Shown here piece by piece: positions 8,999-16,941 of a stretch of 64,000 bases of DNA (position 1 is the first letter of the stretch; every line of letters begins with the position of its first letter). Made by a program: the position numbers and the translations under genes. The stretch lies in the NCBI RefSeq assembly GCF_000307855.1, contig NZ_AJLR01000045.1, positions 1 through 64,000 on the forward strand, read 5' to 3'. The notes below the pieces were generated by a model. The model did no database searches. It saw nothing but the letters and a program-made list of their open reading frames with translations, and had not been told where the DNA came from. The stretch comes from Schinkia azotoformans LMG 9581 (GTDB taxonomy: Bacteria; Bacillota; Bacilli; Bacillales; Bacillaceae_J).

Positions 8999-10528
8999 AT
9001 GAGATTTACGATCCAAAACCAAAATGAAACCCAGTTCCTACTTCCTGAATTACTAGTTTCAAAGGACACTCCAAACCAACAAACTTTTCAATCAATCTAC
9101 AAAATAGCAACCCTACTACCACAAAAATTAAATGAGGAATTTCAATACTCCCAAGAACTCCAACAACATCTTCAAGGCAAAAGACTACTACTAGACGAAT
9201 TACCATTTCCATTATCAGACATTCATCAACACTATCTAAATGGCTATATCCAATACCACCATGGAATCATAACAAACCCTAAAAAACAATTCATCTGTCA
9301 ACGCTGTGGCAATCAAAATCAACATATATTTGCATCATTTCACTGTGCCCGTTGCCGTGAACAAGGCTGCACCTATTGTAGAAATTGTATTATGATGGGG
9401 CGAGTCAGTCAATGTACTCCGCTCATTACCTGGACAGGTCCTTCTTCACAAAAAACAGCCCATATTAAATCAGTTTTAAACTGGTCCGGCCAGCTCTCAC
9501 CCGGCCAACAAACTGCCTCAGACAAAGTAATTGAAACAATCAACAACAATCAAGACTTACTAGTCTGGGCCGTGTGCGGATCTGGAAAAACTGAAGTACT
9601 TTTCCAAGGTATAAAAACAGCACTTCAACATGGGAAACAAGTTTGCATCACAACACCACGAACAGATGTCGTCCATGAACTGACGCCACGTCTTAAGCAA
9701 GCCTTTCCCAATACAACATTAATATCTTTATATGGTGGCAGTGAAGATCGCAGCAAAACAGCCCAACTAACAATATCAACCACTCATCAACTCCTTAGAT
9801 ACTACAAAAACTTCGACGTCATTATCATCGATGAAGTAGATGCCTTTCCCTATTCAGCTGACCCATCACTACAATATGCTGTCCATCAAGCGAAAAAAGA
9901 AATATCAGCGATGATCTACCTAACCGCCACTCCAAACGCAGAATTCAAACAAAAGTCCAACAAAAACAAAATACAAACCGTTACAATTCCAGCCCGGTAT
10001 CATCGCCAACCACTACCTGTTCCGACCTTTACTTGGTGTGGCAACTGGAAAAGCCGACTTAAAAAGAAACATGCCATCCCTACAAACCTTAAGAACTGGA
10101 TCACAGGCCAATTTCAAAATAATAAGCAAGCTTTTCTGTTTGTCCCACATATCACAACATTAAATGATGTAGTGCCCATCTTGAAAAAGATAAATGCAAG
10201 CATCGAAGGTGTCCATTCCGAGGATCCGAACCGTAAACAAAAGGTCCAAGCCTTCCGTGAAGGAACAGTCCCAATTCTTGTCACAACAACGATCCTAGAA
10301 CGAGGAGTAACAGTACCAAATACAGATGTTGCTGTTTTCGGTGCTGAGGATGATATTTTTACCGAAAGTGCCCTTGTGCAAATAGCCGGAAGGGTTGGCC
10401 GCAGTCCTAAATATCCAGCAGGTGAGGTAATCTTCTTTCATTATGGAAAAACAAAAGCAATGAAAGATGCCCGAACGCAAATTCTAAAAATGAATAAACA
10501 AGGGAAACACCTAGGTTTGCTAGATTGA
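8999..10528 (+). CDS. comFA: ComFA, late competence DNA helicase
   Basis: This is a 509-residue superfamily 2 helicase that, in known systems, powers import of transforming single-stranded DNA on the inner membrane face. A four-cysteine zinc module (CQRCG, CARC, CTYCRNC) spans residues ~100-135. Walker A is CGSGKTE (~193), the DEAD-like box is IIIDEVD (~277) and motif III is LTATP (~308), followed by the second RecA domain ending in QIAGRVGRS. I chose the ATG at 8999, with AAAGGCG upstream, over an unsupported TTG at 8957. comFC follows after 39 bases. comFB, which lies between them in B. subtilis, is absent here. Confidence 0.95.
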   Translation: MRFTIQNQNETQFLLPELLVSKDTPNQQTFQSIYKIATLLPQKLNEEFQYSQELQQHLQGKRLLLDELPFPLSDIHQHYLNGYIQYHHGIITNPKKQFICQRCGNQNQHIFASFHCARCREQGCTYCRNCIMMGRVSQCTPLITWTGPSSQKTAHIKSVLNWSGQLSPGQQTASDKVIETINNNQDLLVWAVCGSGKTEVLFQGIKTALQHGKQVCITTPRTDVVHELTPRLKQAFPNTTLISLYGGSEDRSKTAQLTISTTHQLLRYYKNFDVIIIDEVDAFPYSADPSLQYAVHQAKKEISAMIYLTATPNAEFKQKSNKNKIQTVTIPARYHRQPLPVPTFTWCGNWKSRLKKKHAIPTNLKNWITGQFQNNKQAFLFVPHITTLNDVVPILKKINASIEGVHSEDPNRKQKVQAFREGTVPILVTTTILERGVTVPNTDVAVFGAEDDIFTESALVQIAGRVGRSPKYPAGEVIFFHYGKTKAMKDARTQILKMNKQGKHLGLLD

Positions 10529-10567
10529 AAATAATTGCCCAATTAATAAAAAGGAGAAGACCCAAAT

Positions 10568-11302
10568 ATGCACTGCCTAATCTGCCATCAGCCACTCACC
10601 GAAATCATCACTTGGAGTTCACTTTTCACCCTATCAACCCAAAATGATCAACCTCAAATTTGCAACCAATGTAATCAAAAACTAGAACCAATTACTGGTG
10701 AGCAATGCCGAATCTGCAGCCGTCCTTTTTCCAAATTAGAACCCAAATTCCGCAAACAAGACCTATGCTACGACTGCTACAATTGGGAACGAACTTCAGA
10801 ATGGCAAGGACTCCTTACCCAAAACACATCGATCTTTAATTACAATGATTTTTTAAAAGACCTCCTTGCCCAATTTAAATTTCGCGGTGACCACGAATTA
10901 GTAAAGATTTTCACCGAACCGATACAAACGAAATTTAAACAAATGTTTGATCAAAAAAAACCACCGATCATAATCCCAGTCCCATTAAGCATAGAACGCC
11001 AATATGAAAGAGGATTTAATCAAGCACAATCATTAGCAAGCCTTCTAAGCCAACAACCAATAGAAGAAATACTAGAACGCTCTCATACCGAAAAACAAAG
11101 TAAAAAGAAACGCTCAGAAAGGCTACTAACAGATTCACCATTCCATCTTAAGGCCGATATCAACCCAGCCCAATACAAAAACAAAAATTTCCTCATCATA
11201 GATGACATCTACACCACTGGCATAACATTAAGACAAATAGCAAAAGTACTTCAACCACTCTCACCAAATTCAATCAAATCGCTAACATTAGCTAGAAGTT
11301 AA
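10568..11302 (+). CDS. comFC: ComFC family phosphoribosyltransferase-like competence protein
   Basis: The 244-residue protein starts after AAAAAGGAGAAG. Its N-terminal 85 residues carry cysteine pairs CLICH, CNQC, CRIC and CYDCY typical of the double zinc finger of the ComFC/GntX family. A phosphoribosyltransferase-like fold follows, with VPLSIERQYERGFNQA and the PRPP-loop signature IIDDIYTTGIT near residue 210. ComFC works with ComFA in uptake of transforming DNA. The operon with comFA is intact apart from the missing comFB. The coding strand is visibly A- and C-rich with many CAA codons, like comFA. Confidence 0.95.
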   Translation: MHCLICHQPLTEIITWSSLFTLSTQNDQPQICNQCNQKLEPITGEQCRICSRPFSKLEPKFRKQDLCYDCYNWERTSEWQGLLTQNTSIFNYNDFLKDLLAQFKFRGDHELVKIFTEPIQTKFKQMFDQKKPPIIIPVPLSIERQYERGFNQAQSLASLLSQQPIEEILERSHTEKQSKKKRSERLLTDSPFHLKADINPAQYKNKNFLIIDDIYTTGITLRQIAKVLQPLSPNSIKSLTLARS

Positions 11303-11412
11303 TGGTACGGACTCCATTTCACAAAATTCGGAACCAATAACTAAATAAATTTCACACCTGTGACGATATAATAAATATAAGAAAAGAACCGTCTCAAGGA
11401 GGAAAACTAACT

Positions 11413-11817
11413 ATGTCACAACTAGATAATTGTTCGAGATGTGGTCGTATATATGTCCGTAACCTTAGTGGATTATGTGATGTCTGTCGAAAAGAAGATG
11501 ATCAATTATTCGATAAAGTATACCAATTTATTAGGAAACGCCAAAATCGTGCAGCTACCATGCTACAAATTGTAGAAGCAACAGGAGTTCCTGAAGTAAC
11601 CATTATGCGCTTTGTGAAAGAAGGACGTCTAAAACCAGCGCAATTTCCAAACTTGGGCTATCCATGTGAACGCTGTGGAACGACCATTCAATCAGGCAAG
11701 CTTTGTGCAATATGTGCTGGTAAACTTGAATCGGATCTAAAACAATTTGAACATGAAGAAGAACGGAAACGAAAAATTGAAGAAAGAGAAAAAAAGACCT
11801 ATTTCACGGAGGATTGA
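11413..11817 (+). CDS. yvyF: YvyF-like flagellar operon protein
   Basis: This 134-residue protein starts after AAGGAGG. It has a CSRCG...CDVC pair at residues 7-26, a helix-turn-helix-like centre (MLQIVEATGVPEVTIMRFVK), a second zinc pair (CERCG...CAIC at ~93-107) and a charged coiled-coil tail. Order and length match yvyF, which lies between comFC and flgM in B. subtilis. The central segment and the paired zinc ribbons suggest nucleic acid or protein binding. Its B. subtilis counterpart is poorly characterised as far as I know. Confidence 0.85.
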   Translation: MSQLDNCSRCGRIYVRNLSGLCDVCRKEDDQLFDKVYQFIRKRQNRAATMLQIVEATGVPEVTIMRFVKEGRLKPAQFPNLGYPCERCGTTIQSGKLCAICAGKLESDLKQFEHEEERKRKIEEREKKTYFTED

Positions 11818-11845
11818 AATAATAACCGTAATTAGCCAATATAAG

Positions 11846-11872
11846 TAAACTTTTAAGAAAAATTGCCGATAA
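11846..11872 (+). promoter_or_regulatory. SigD promoter of the flgM operon
   Basis: TAAA (11846-11849), exactly 15 bases, and GCCGATAA (11865-11872). It is placed as in B. subtilis, where SigD activates flgM. Confidence 0.85.
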
Positions 11873-11888
11873 TAAAGAAAAGGTATTG

Positions 11889-11972
11889 TTATACTATCAA
11901 ATATTGTTAAGAATTTGGTTGATAGTATAAGAAAATACATCGCTATTTGCCATAGGCAAATAACGTGTTTTT
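11889..11972 (+). promoter_or_regulatory. Structured flgM leader with two hairpins
   Basis: A perfect 12-bp inverted repeat (TTATACTATCAA at 11889-11900, TTGATAGTATAA at 11919-11930) is followed by TATTTGCC (11944-11951), loop ATA, GGCAAATA (11955-11962) and a T-run at 11968-11972. The second hairpin looks terminator-like and ends about 22 bases before the flgM start, inside the ~115-base leader. Confidence 0.55.
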
Positions 11973-11994
11973 CTAATGAAAGAGGTGAACGGAT

Positions 11995-12252
11995 TTGAAA
12001 ATCAATCATTTTGGTCCTGTAAATATGAATCCATATAAAAAACAAATTGAAAAAATGAATCAATTACAAAAAACGTCAAGTACAGACCAAGTCCAAATTT
12101 CAACTGAAGCAATGGAGCTGCAAAAAGGCAGTCGAATCGAAACGGAACGGCAAGCTAAAGTTGAAGAACTAAAAAACAAAATTGAATCCGGAGAATATCA
12201 AGTAAATCCACGTGAAGTGGCGAAGAAAATGTATGAGTTCTGGAACAACTAA
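11995..12252 (+). CDS. flgM: FlgM, anti-SigD factor
   Basis: This is an 85-residue protein with a TTG start supported by AGAGGTGAAC. It is polar and mostly disordered in its N-terminal half. The C-terminal half (RQAKVEELKNKIESGEYQVN, then PREVAKKMYEFW) is the conserved SigD-binding helix region of FlgM. FlgM holds SigD inactive until it is removed from play, so the SigD promoter upstream makes a feedback loop. It heads the operon with flgN, flgK and flgL. Length and position are normal. Confidence 0.93.
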   Translation: MKINHFGPVNMNPYKKQIEKMNQLQKTSSTDQVQISTEAMELQKGSRIETERQAKVEELKNKIESGEYQVNPREVAKKMYEFWNN

Positions 12253-12273
12253 CAGATAAAGGAGGATCAGTCA

Positions 12274-12768
12274 GTGTCTGCAGAAACACTAATTCAAACA
12301 CTAGAAAAAATACTTTTTTTGCACAAAAGCTTAAATCAATTGGCAAAACAAAAGACAGAAATATTAAAGACTGGAGACACTGCAGCCCTTAATAACCTGT
12401 TAAAGGAGGAAAAAAAACATATCCAAGCTATACAAAAATTTGAAACCGAACGTCAACAGGTTTCAATCGCTTTTTTAGCAAGGAAACAATCCAATGATTT
12501 TACTAATCCAACAATTGAAGATTGTATTAATTTTGCCAACACGGCTGAGAAAATAAAATTAACTCGAATAAAGTCTAAATTACAACAACAAATTAAAATA
12601 TTATCCAATCAAAACGAACTAAATCAGCAGCTGCTCAAACAGTCCCTGCAGTTTGTAAATTTATCATTGGATATCTTAAAACCTGAAATAGATACTTATA
12701 ATTATGAGCGCCCAGGTCAATCGTTTCAGTACGAGGAAGGCCGCTCAATTTTTAATTCAAAGGCATAA
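12274..12768 (+). CDS. flgN: FlgN, chaperone for hook-associated proteins
   Basis: The 164-residue protein has a GTG start after AAAGGAGGATC and lies 21 bases after flgM. It is a long helical protein with the FlgN pattern: HKSLNQLAKQKTEILKTGD near the N-terminus, a central coiled coil, and a C-terminal segment (LDILKPEIDTYNY) that in known FlgN binds FlgK and FlgL before export. It immediately precedes flgK, its client. The sequence is of low conservation as usual for the family; context makes the call secure. Confidence 0.9.
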   Translation: MSAETLIQTLEKILFLHKSLNQLAKQKTEILKTGDTAALNNLLKEEKKHIQAIQKFETERQQVSIAFLARKQSNDFTNPTIEDCINFANTAEKIKLTRIKSKLQQQIKILSNQNELNQQLLKQSLQFVNLSLDILKPEIDTYNYERPGQSFQYEEGRSIFNSKA

Positions 12769-12791
12769 ATTTTAACGGAGGTGAAAACTAA

Positions 12792-14798
12792 ATGGTTTCA
12801 ACGTTTCATGGATTAGAAACAGCCCGTAGGGGAATGATGACACAACAGGCTGCGCTTTACGTTACGGGACACAATATTGCAAATGCCAATACACCCGGCT
12901 ATACAAGGCAGCGGGTTAATTTTGAAGCAACACAAGCGTATCCACCTGTAGGTAGGAATAATGCAAAAATTCCAGGTCAAATAGGTACTGGTGTACAAGC
13001 AGGAGATATCCAACGAATTCGGGATTCATTTGTTGATACGCAATTTAGAGGCGAAAATAGCAAGCTTGGTTTTTGGCAAGCAAAAGCTGAAATGCTTACA
13101 CAAATGGAAGATATTATGAATGAGCCCTCAGATACAGGTCTAGCAAAATCAATGGATGAATTTTGGAACTCATTACAGGATTTAGCCGTACAACCGCAAA
13201 ACAATGGGGCTCGACGGGTTGTGCGTCAACGCGGTATAGCTTTAGCCAACACTTTTAATTATATGTACAATTCTTTAAAGGCTGTCCAAAAGGATTATCG
13301 GAACGAAATTGATATTTCCGAAACGCAAATCAATTCTCTTTTAAGACAAATTAATCAATTAAACAAACAAATTGGATCGATCGAGCCACATGGCTATTTG
13401 CCAAATGATTTGTACGATGAACGTGATAGATTAGTAGATGAATTATCGAGCTTAGTCAATATAAAAGTTGAAGTGAAGCCAAGTGGTGGTTTAGCATCAG
13501 CGAATGCGGAAGGATTATATGATATTTACCTTGCTACACCACAGGGGGATAAGCTAAAGGATTCTGATGGTAAAGAAATTCAGCTAGTGAATACTACGGA
13601 TGGCAAGGCCTATGGAATTCATATTAAGTATGAAGACCGAACAGTACTAGATAGCCCTGTCTCTGAAATTAGATTCTTTGAATTAAAAGAAACGGAAAAA
13701 GGCTTTGTTGGTCTAGCGGATGACGCTGCCGCCGATAATGACAATGCTACCCCGGTTTATGAGCTTTCAAAGTTTTCCTCCTTTAATACAAACGGCAGGT
13801 TAAAAGGATTTATCGAAGGCTACGGCTATAAAGAGGGTACAGATACAAAAGGGCTATACAATGATATGCTGTCCGACCTTGATAAGATGGCTTTTACATT
13901 TGCCGAACAATTTAATCTTGTTCACCAATCTGGCTGGAGCTTAAATGAAATAAGAGATGGTGTGGAGCATAATTACAATTTCTTTGACCTCGGAGGATTG
14001 ACAGCTGACAATCCTGCAGGAGCAGCCGCGTTAATAAAGGTAGCCCAGGCCATTATGGATGATGTCGATAATATTGCGGCGGCGGCAGAAGGAAATGTGA
14101 TTGTCGGCTCAATGGAAAGAACAAGCAATGTTGACAATAAGACTGTTGGTAATCCAAGTATTAAAGGGATTTACGATAGGACAAAAACAACTCCCTCTTT
14201 TTCAGATGAAGCAAAAGAAATAAAAGTAGAGTTAAGCTTTGATGAAACTTCCAACTCATGGAGCTATAAGTTTACATCTTATAAAAGTGATGGAACTAAC
14301 CTTGATATATCAGAAGGCACTATTGGCACAAGTGGGAAAATTTCACTATATGGCATTGATATCGATACAACACTTGTTAAACCAAAGGATGACGATAGTG
14401 GCATACAAACATGGTCATATACATTTTCAGCAGAAGGAGTTAAGTCAAGCGACGAAGCTTTCATCGGCAACGGCTCAAATGCATTAGAGCTTTCGAAGGT
14501 TAAAGATGCTCTTTTAAATTATGGCGGTAGCTTAACGAATGTTTCTACCTTTTACCAAGGTATGATCGGAGCATTAGGTGACCAAACATCTGAAGCTCTA
14601 AGAATGCTAAATACATCGACAACGCTAAAAGATTCTGTTGAGCAACGCCGGATGTCCATTAGCAATGTATCTCTAGATGAAGAAATGACAAATATGATTA
14701 AATTCCAGCATGCCTATAATGCAGCAGCAAGACAAATTACTCTAGTTGATGAAATGCTCGATAAAATTATCAATGGTATGGGATTAGTAGGAAGATAG
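12792..14798 (+). CDS. flgK: FlgK, hook-filament junction protein 1
   Basis: This 668-residue protein starts after ACGGAGGTGAAAAC. The N-terminus has the rod/hook signature TGHNIANANTPGYTRQRVNF at ~25-45, and the C-terminus ends with SNVSLDEEMTNMIKFQHAYN followed by AARQITLVDEMLDKII, the standard FlgK D0/D1 helices. The middle (~230-590) is the variable outer domain. FlgK forms the first ring between hook and filament and is exported unfolded with FlgN. It is somewhat longer than many Bacillus FlgK proteins because of the enlarged middle (size comparison from memory). flgL follows after 15 bases. Confidence 0.95.
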   Translation: MVSTFHGLETARRGMMTQQAALYVTGHNIANANTPGYTRQRVNFEATQAYPPVGRNNAKIPGQIGTGVQAGDIQRIRDSFVDTQFRGENSKLGFWQAKAEMLTQMEDIMNEPSDTGLAKSMDEFWNSLQDLAVQPQNNGARRVVRQRGIALANTFNYMYNSLKAVQKDYRNEIDISETQINSLLRQINQLNKQIGSIEPHGYLPNDLYDERDRLVDELSSLVNIKVEVKPSGGLASANAEGLYDIYLATPQGDKLKDSDGKEIQLVNTTDGKAYGIHIKYEDRTVLDSPVSEIRFFELKETEKGFVGLADDAAADNDNATPVYELSKFSSFNTNGRLKGFIEGYGYKEGTDTKGLYNDMLSDLDKMAFTFAEQFNLVHQSGWSLNEIRDGVEHNYNFFDLGGLTADNPAGAAALIKVAQAIMDDVDNIAAAAEGNVIVGSMERTSNVDNKTVGNPSIKGIYDRTKTTPSFSDEAKEIKVELSFDETSNSWSYKFTSYKSDGTNLDISEGTIGTSGKISLYGIDIDTTLVKPKDDDSGIQTWSYTFSAEGVKSSDEAFIGNGSNALELSKVKDALLNYGGSLTNVSTFYQGMIGALGDQTSEALRMLNTSTTLKDSVEQRRMSISNVSLDEEMTNMIKFQHAYNAAARQITLVDEMLDKIINGMGLVGR

Positions 14799-14813
14799 GG
14801 TAGGTGAAAAATA

Positions 14814-15956
14814 GTGCGAGTTACACAAAATATGTTAACGAACAGCAACCTCAGTTATATAAGTAAAAACTATGAACGCTTAGCGAAGTTACAAGACCAA
14901 ATTAATACAGGCAAAAAAATAACCCGCCCTTCTGATGATCCTGTTGTTGCTATGAAAGGGATGCGATATCGAAGTCAATTAACGGAGGTCAAGCAATTTT
15001 ATCGGAATCTAACCGAAGGCTTTACTTGGTTGGAAAATACAGATTCTGCCCTTGATGAAACAGCAAAAGTATTAGAGCGTGTCCGAGAATTAGTCGTGCA
15101 AGCATCAAACGACACCTATGACTCAGCTGCACGTGGAAATATTGCGAAAGAGATTGAACAGTTACAAAAACATCTAGCATCAGTCGCAAATACAAAAGTT
15201 GGTGAGAATTATATTTTTAATGGAACCGATATTGGTACAGCACCAGTTAAGGAAGATTCATTGTTCGTTGAATTTAACACGTTTAAATCTGATATTGCGG
15301 CAAGTGCCATTGATCCGGAAAATTACGTAGTCAATTATCAAGGCTATACATTCCAATATGACAAAGATAATAGTACAGCTGATAAACTTGAATATAAATC
15401 TACAGCTGGAAACACAATTACAATCGATATAACGACAGGGGATATCACCCATAAATATACAAATACATCTAATACAACAACAGAAGAAAGAATAAATGGA
15501 GATAATTTGGCTATTGCCAATAAAAATGCTATATCCACGAATACCCAGGATTTTGAAGTAGAAGTCATGAAGGGTGTCAAAATTCCAGTAAACGTCCGAC
15601 CACAAGATGCCTTCTCAATCGAACTTTTTAGTGGGTTGGAATCTATCAAAAAAATGTTGGTAAATCCGGATACTAAAGGCACAGATATCACAAAAGCACT
15701 TGAATCATTAGATAAAATCTCTAACGGTGTTGTATCGACGAGATCAGAACTAGGTGCACGCCAAAACAGGGCTGAATTAGTAGAAAACCGTCTGCAGGAG
15801 CAGAAAATCACCGCTGAAAAAACCGTATCAGACAACGAAGACATCGACTTTGAACAAGCCATTATCGATTTAATAACCCAAGAAGGCATCCATCGCGCCT
15901 CATTAGCGGCAGGAGCCCGGATCATCCAACCAACATTAATGGACTTTTTAAGATGA
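14814..15956 (+). CDS. flgL: FlgL, hook-filament junction protein 3
   Basis: This 380-residue protein starts at GTG after GGTAGGTGAAAA. It begins RVTQNMLTNSNLSYISKNYE and contains INTGKKITRPSDDPVVAMKG, the flagellin-like D0/D1 signature of FlgL. The C-terminus (NEDIDFEQAIIDLITQEGIH) is the matching helix. It forms the second junction ring onto which flagellin polymerises. It is the last gene before a terminator, and B. subtilis yviE, expected next, is absent. Confidence 0.95.
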   Translation: MRVTQNMLTNSNLSYISKNYERLAKLQDQINTGKKITRPSDDPVVAMKGMRYRSQLTEVKQFYRNLTEGFTWLENTDSALDETAKVLERVRELVVQASNDTYDSAARGNIAKEIEQLQKHLASVANTKVGENYIFNGTDIGTAPVKEDSLFVEFNTFKSDIAASAIDPENYVVNYQGYTFQYDKDNSTADKLEYKSTAGNTITIDITTGDITHKYTNTSNTTTEERINGDNLAIANKNAISTNTQDFEVEVMKGVKIPVNVRPQDAFSIELFSGLESIKKMLVNPDTKGTDITKALESLDKISNGVVSTRSELGARQNRAELVENRLQEQKITAEKTVSDNEDIDFEQAIIDLITQEGIHRASLAAGARIIQPTLMDFLR

Positions 15957-15987
15957 AAAAGCTATCTGCAACTTGATAGCTTTTTTT
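15956..15987 (+). terminator. Terminator after flgL
   Basis: AAAAAGCTATC (15956-15966), an 8-base loop, GATAGC (15975-15980) and seven T. The hairpin begins within the flgL stop codon. Confidence 0.85.
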
Positions 15988-16035
15988 CATAAATATCAGT
16001 CTGCTTTTAAAAATTAAAAAGAAATGGTGAGATAA

Positions 16036-16488
16036 ATGAAAATAAATACAAAATACCATGGTGAAATGGAAATAGAAGACAAAGCCATCATTCAATTTAA
16101 AGAAGGCATCCCAAGCTTCGAAGATGAAAAACAATTTGTCATCATACCATTAGACGAAGACAGCCCATTCCTAATCTTGCAATCCTTAACAACACCAAGT
16201 TTAGGATTTGTAATCATTAGCCCATTCGATTACTTTACAGATTATACCGTTGATTTATCCGAATCAACTATTCAAAAATTGAAAATCAAAAGCGAAGACC
16301 AAGTAGCAATCTATACAATTCTAACCGTCCAAGAGCCATTCGAAAACACAACCACAAACCTAAGTGGCCCAATCGTTATCAACGTCAAAGATCAACTGGG
16401 AAAACAAATCATCCTAAACAACGAAAAATACACAACAAAGCACCACATCATCAAAACCCCAACCGCAATAAGCAAGGAGGGGAAATAA
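16036..16488 (+). CDS. fliW: FliW, CsrA antagonist and flagellar assembly factor
   Basis: This 150-residue acidic protein has the typical start [20 protein letters not shown] and the conserved [20 protein letters not shown] and [19 protein letters not shown] segments. FliW binds either flagellin or CsrA. When flagellin is exported, FliW is freed to sequester CsrA and allow hag translation. The stop codon overlaps the csrA start by one base (TAATG), so the two antagonists are translationally coupled. Start and length are as expected. Confidence 0.95.
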   Translation: MKINTKYHGEMEIEDKAIIQFKEGIPSFEDEKQFVIIPLDEDSPFLILQSLTTPSLGFVIISPFDYFTDYTVDLSESTIQKLKIKSEDQVAIYTILTVQEPFENTTTNLSGPIVINVKDQLGKQIILNNEKYTTKHHIIKTPTAISKEGK

Positions 16489-16721
16489 TGCTTGTACTTA
16501 CAAGAAAACCAAATCAATCCATCCAAATCGGTGATGATATTGAACTTACAATCCTTTCTGTTGAAGGTGATCAAGTTAAAATCGGCATCAACGCCCCAAG
16601 ACAAATAGAAATACATAGAAAAGAAATCTATTTGGCAATTCAAGAAGAAAACCACCAAGCAGCATCAGAAGTATCGATCGATTCACTTAAAGGTTTATCA
16701 TTACAGATTCGGAAAAAATAA
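16488..16721 (+). CDS. csrA: CsrA, RNA-binding translational repressor
   Basis: This 77-residue protein has the CsrA/RsmA core [39 protein letters not shown]. The RNA-binding Arg at ~44 lies in the conserved [12 protein letters not shown] segment. CsrA dimers bind GGA motifs in hairpin loops. The likely target is the hag leader 200 bases downstream, which carries a GGA hairpin and a GGA in the ribosome binding site. The ribosome binding site AAGGAGGGG lies in the end of fliW. A strong terminator separates the gene from hag. Confidence 0.95.
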   Translation: MLVLTRKPNQSIQIGDDIELTILSVEGDQVKIGINAPRQIEIHRKEIYLAIQEENHQAASEVSIDSLKGLSLQIRKK

Positions 16722-16727
16722 ATCTAA

Positions 16728-16765
16728 CCCACTTAGAAAAGCAAGTAAATCTAAGTGGGATTTTT
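16728..16765 (+). terminator. Terminator after csrA
   Basis: CCCACTTAG (16728-16736) pairs perfectly with CTAAGTGGG (16751-16759), then ATTTTT. Confidence 0.85.
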
Positions 16766-16812
16766 AGTTGTCTAAAGAAATCATCATTAAAAAATATTTA
16801 TTATAAAACTAT

Positions 16813-16838
16813 TAAACTTCCAAAAATAATGTCGATAT
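16813..16838 (+). promoter_or_regulatory. SigD promoter of hag
   Basis: TAAA (16813-16816), a 14-base spacer and GTCGATAT (16831-16838). The -10 differs from GCCGATAT by one base. The predicted start is near 16845. Confidence 0.75.
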
Positions 16839-16849
16839 ATAAATTGTAC

Positions 16850-16889
16850 AAGTTAGCCATTAAAGGCGGCCGACTTTAATGGCTAACTT
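16850..16889 (+). promoter_or_regulatory. 16-bp perfect stem-loop at the 5' end of the hag mRNA
   Basis: AAGTTAGCCATTAAAG (16850-16865) and CTTTAATGGCTAACTT (16874-16889) are perfect reverse complements around the loop GCGGCCGA. The hairpin begins about five bases after the predicted transcription start, the arrangement of known 5' stabilising stem-loops. Confidence 0.8.
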
Positions 16890-16897
16890 AACCAAAA

Positions 16898-16935
16898 TTC
16901 ACATGGATGTGAATAAACGACAATTCAAGGAGGAA
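16898..16935 (+). promoter_or_regulatory. Predicted CsrA binding sites in the hag leader
   Basis: TTCACATGGATGTGAA (16898-16913) is a palindrome presenting ATGGAT in its loop, and CAAGGAGGAA (16926-16935) is the ribosome binding site with a second GGA. B. subtilis hag has two CsrA sites in the same arrangement, an upstream hairpin and one over the Shine-Dalgarno sequence. Confidence 0.7.
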
Positions 16936-16941
16936 ATTAAA

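Noticed and set aside
15344-15925. 193-codon open frame antisense to flgL
   Set aside because: Opposite a fully conserved flgL; no start signal and composition typical of an antisense shadow.
16879-16941. Longer hag reading frame starting at 16879
   Set aside because: The ATG lies inside the 3' arm of the leader hairpin, has no ribosome binding site, and the 21 extra residues are unlike any flagellin N-terminus. The ATG at 16942 has AAGGAGGAA.
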